Shown here piece by piece: positions 62,725 through 64,000 of a stretch of 64,000 bases of DNA. Under the pieces are notes generated by a model. It worked only from the letters and a program-made list of their open reading frames with translations. It ran no database searches and was not told the DNA's origin. Location of the stretch: contig CAZQJC010000200.1 in NCBI GenBank assembly GCA_964593795.1, positions 13,597-77,596 on the forward strand, read 5' to 3'. Position numbers and translations under genes: made by a program. Every line of letters starts with the position of its first letter. Within the stretch, counting starts at the first letter, position 1. Origin of the DNA: JAHFDS01 sp964593795 (GTDB lineage: Bacteria > Myxococcota_A > Polyangia > JAHFDS01).

Positions 62725-64000
<1,276 letters not shown>

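Overview
The window is high-GC (roughly 70% or more), densely coded bacterial chromosome. Its eukaryote-like Ser/Thr kinases, FHA, PilZ and FIST proteins, hybrid histidine kinases, kelch and TSP3 envelope proteins and bacterial dynamins point to a Myxococcota-type bacterium (former deltaproteobacteria, probably a Polyangia-like lineage). This is inferred from gene content only; there is no 16S rRNA gene in the window.

Layout. (1) 1-5.5 kb is a worn signalling region: a Ser/Thr kinase-AAA gene fused out of frame to a headless receiver-PilZ-STAS-zinc-ribbon gene, an integrase-like tail at the kinase N-terminus, a half-length TRAP binding protein, an intact adenylate/guanylate cyclase and a decayed hybrid kinase. 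(2) 5.5-12.5 kb has a FIST operon, two FHA genes (one FHA-EAL), a PilZ gene and a frameshifted PAS kinase. (3) 12.5-18.4 kb has a kelch lipoprotein, a receptor kinase, a TPR-like protein, a STAS-zinc-ribbon protein and an orphan TRAP binding protein. (4) 18.5-22.96 kb (minus strand) is a coupled three-gene receiver operon: kinase-REC, REC-PATAN and REC-Hpt-REC-REC-GGDEF. (5) 23.3-31.8 kb has an NtrC-family activator, a REC protein with a giant hybrid kinase, and a DUF481/OmpA-TSP3/MscL envelope operon. Sigma-54-like promoters and shared upstream boxes before the last two operons suggest one regulon.

(6) At 31.8-32.2 kb an excisionase-like gene lies next to the exact 3' half of a tRNA-Pro(TGG) gene. 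This looks like an attachment scar and may mark the right edge of an integrated, signalling-rich island. (7) 32.35-35.4 kb holds a receptor kinase and a secreted partner that share one extracytoplasmic domain. (8) 35.4-37.9 kb (minus) holds a 2-oxoacid dehydrogenase E2 gene and dapL. (9) 37.9-47.4 kb is a long plus-strand run: FHA-TPR protein, YbhN-like membrane protein, acidic lipoprotein, M48-like protein, two dynamin-like GTPases and rnhB.

(10) 47.4-64 kb is the classical replication-origin neighbourhood: mutM, rsmA, tsaD (minus); rsmG with two parS sites, then bioF-bioA-bioD (plus); mnmE, jag/khpB, yidC, yidD, rnpA, rpmH (minus); dnaA, dnaN, recF, gyrB (plus, gyrB cut by the window end). 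The rpmH/dnaA divergence and the dnaA-dnaN intergenic region mark the likely oriC. No CRISPR array, rRNA gene or complete tRNA gene was seen.
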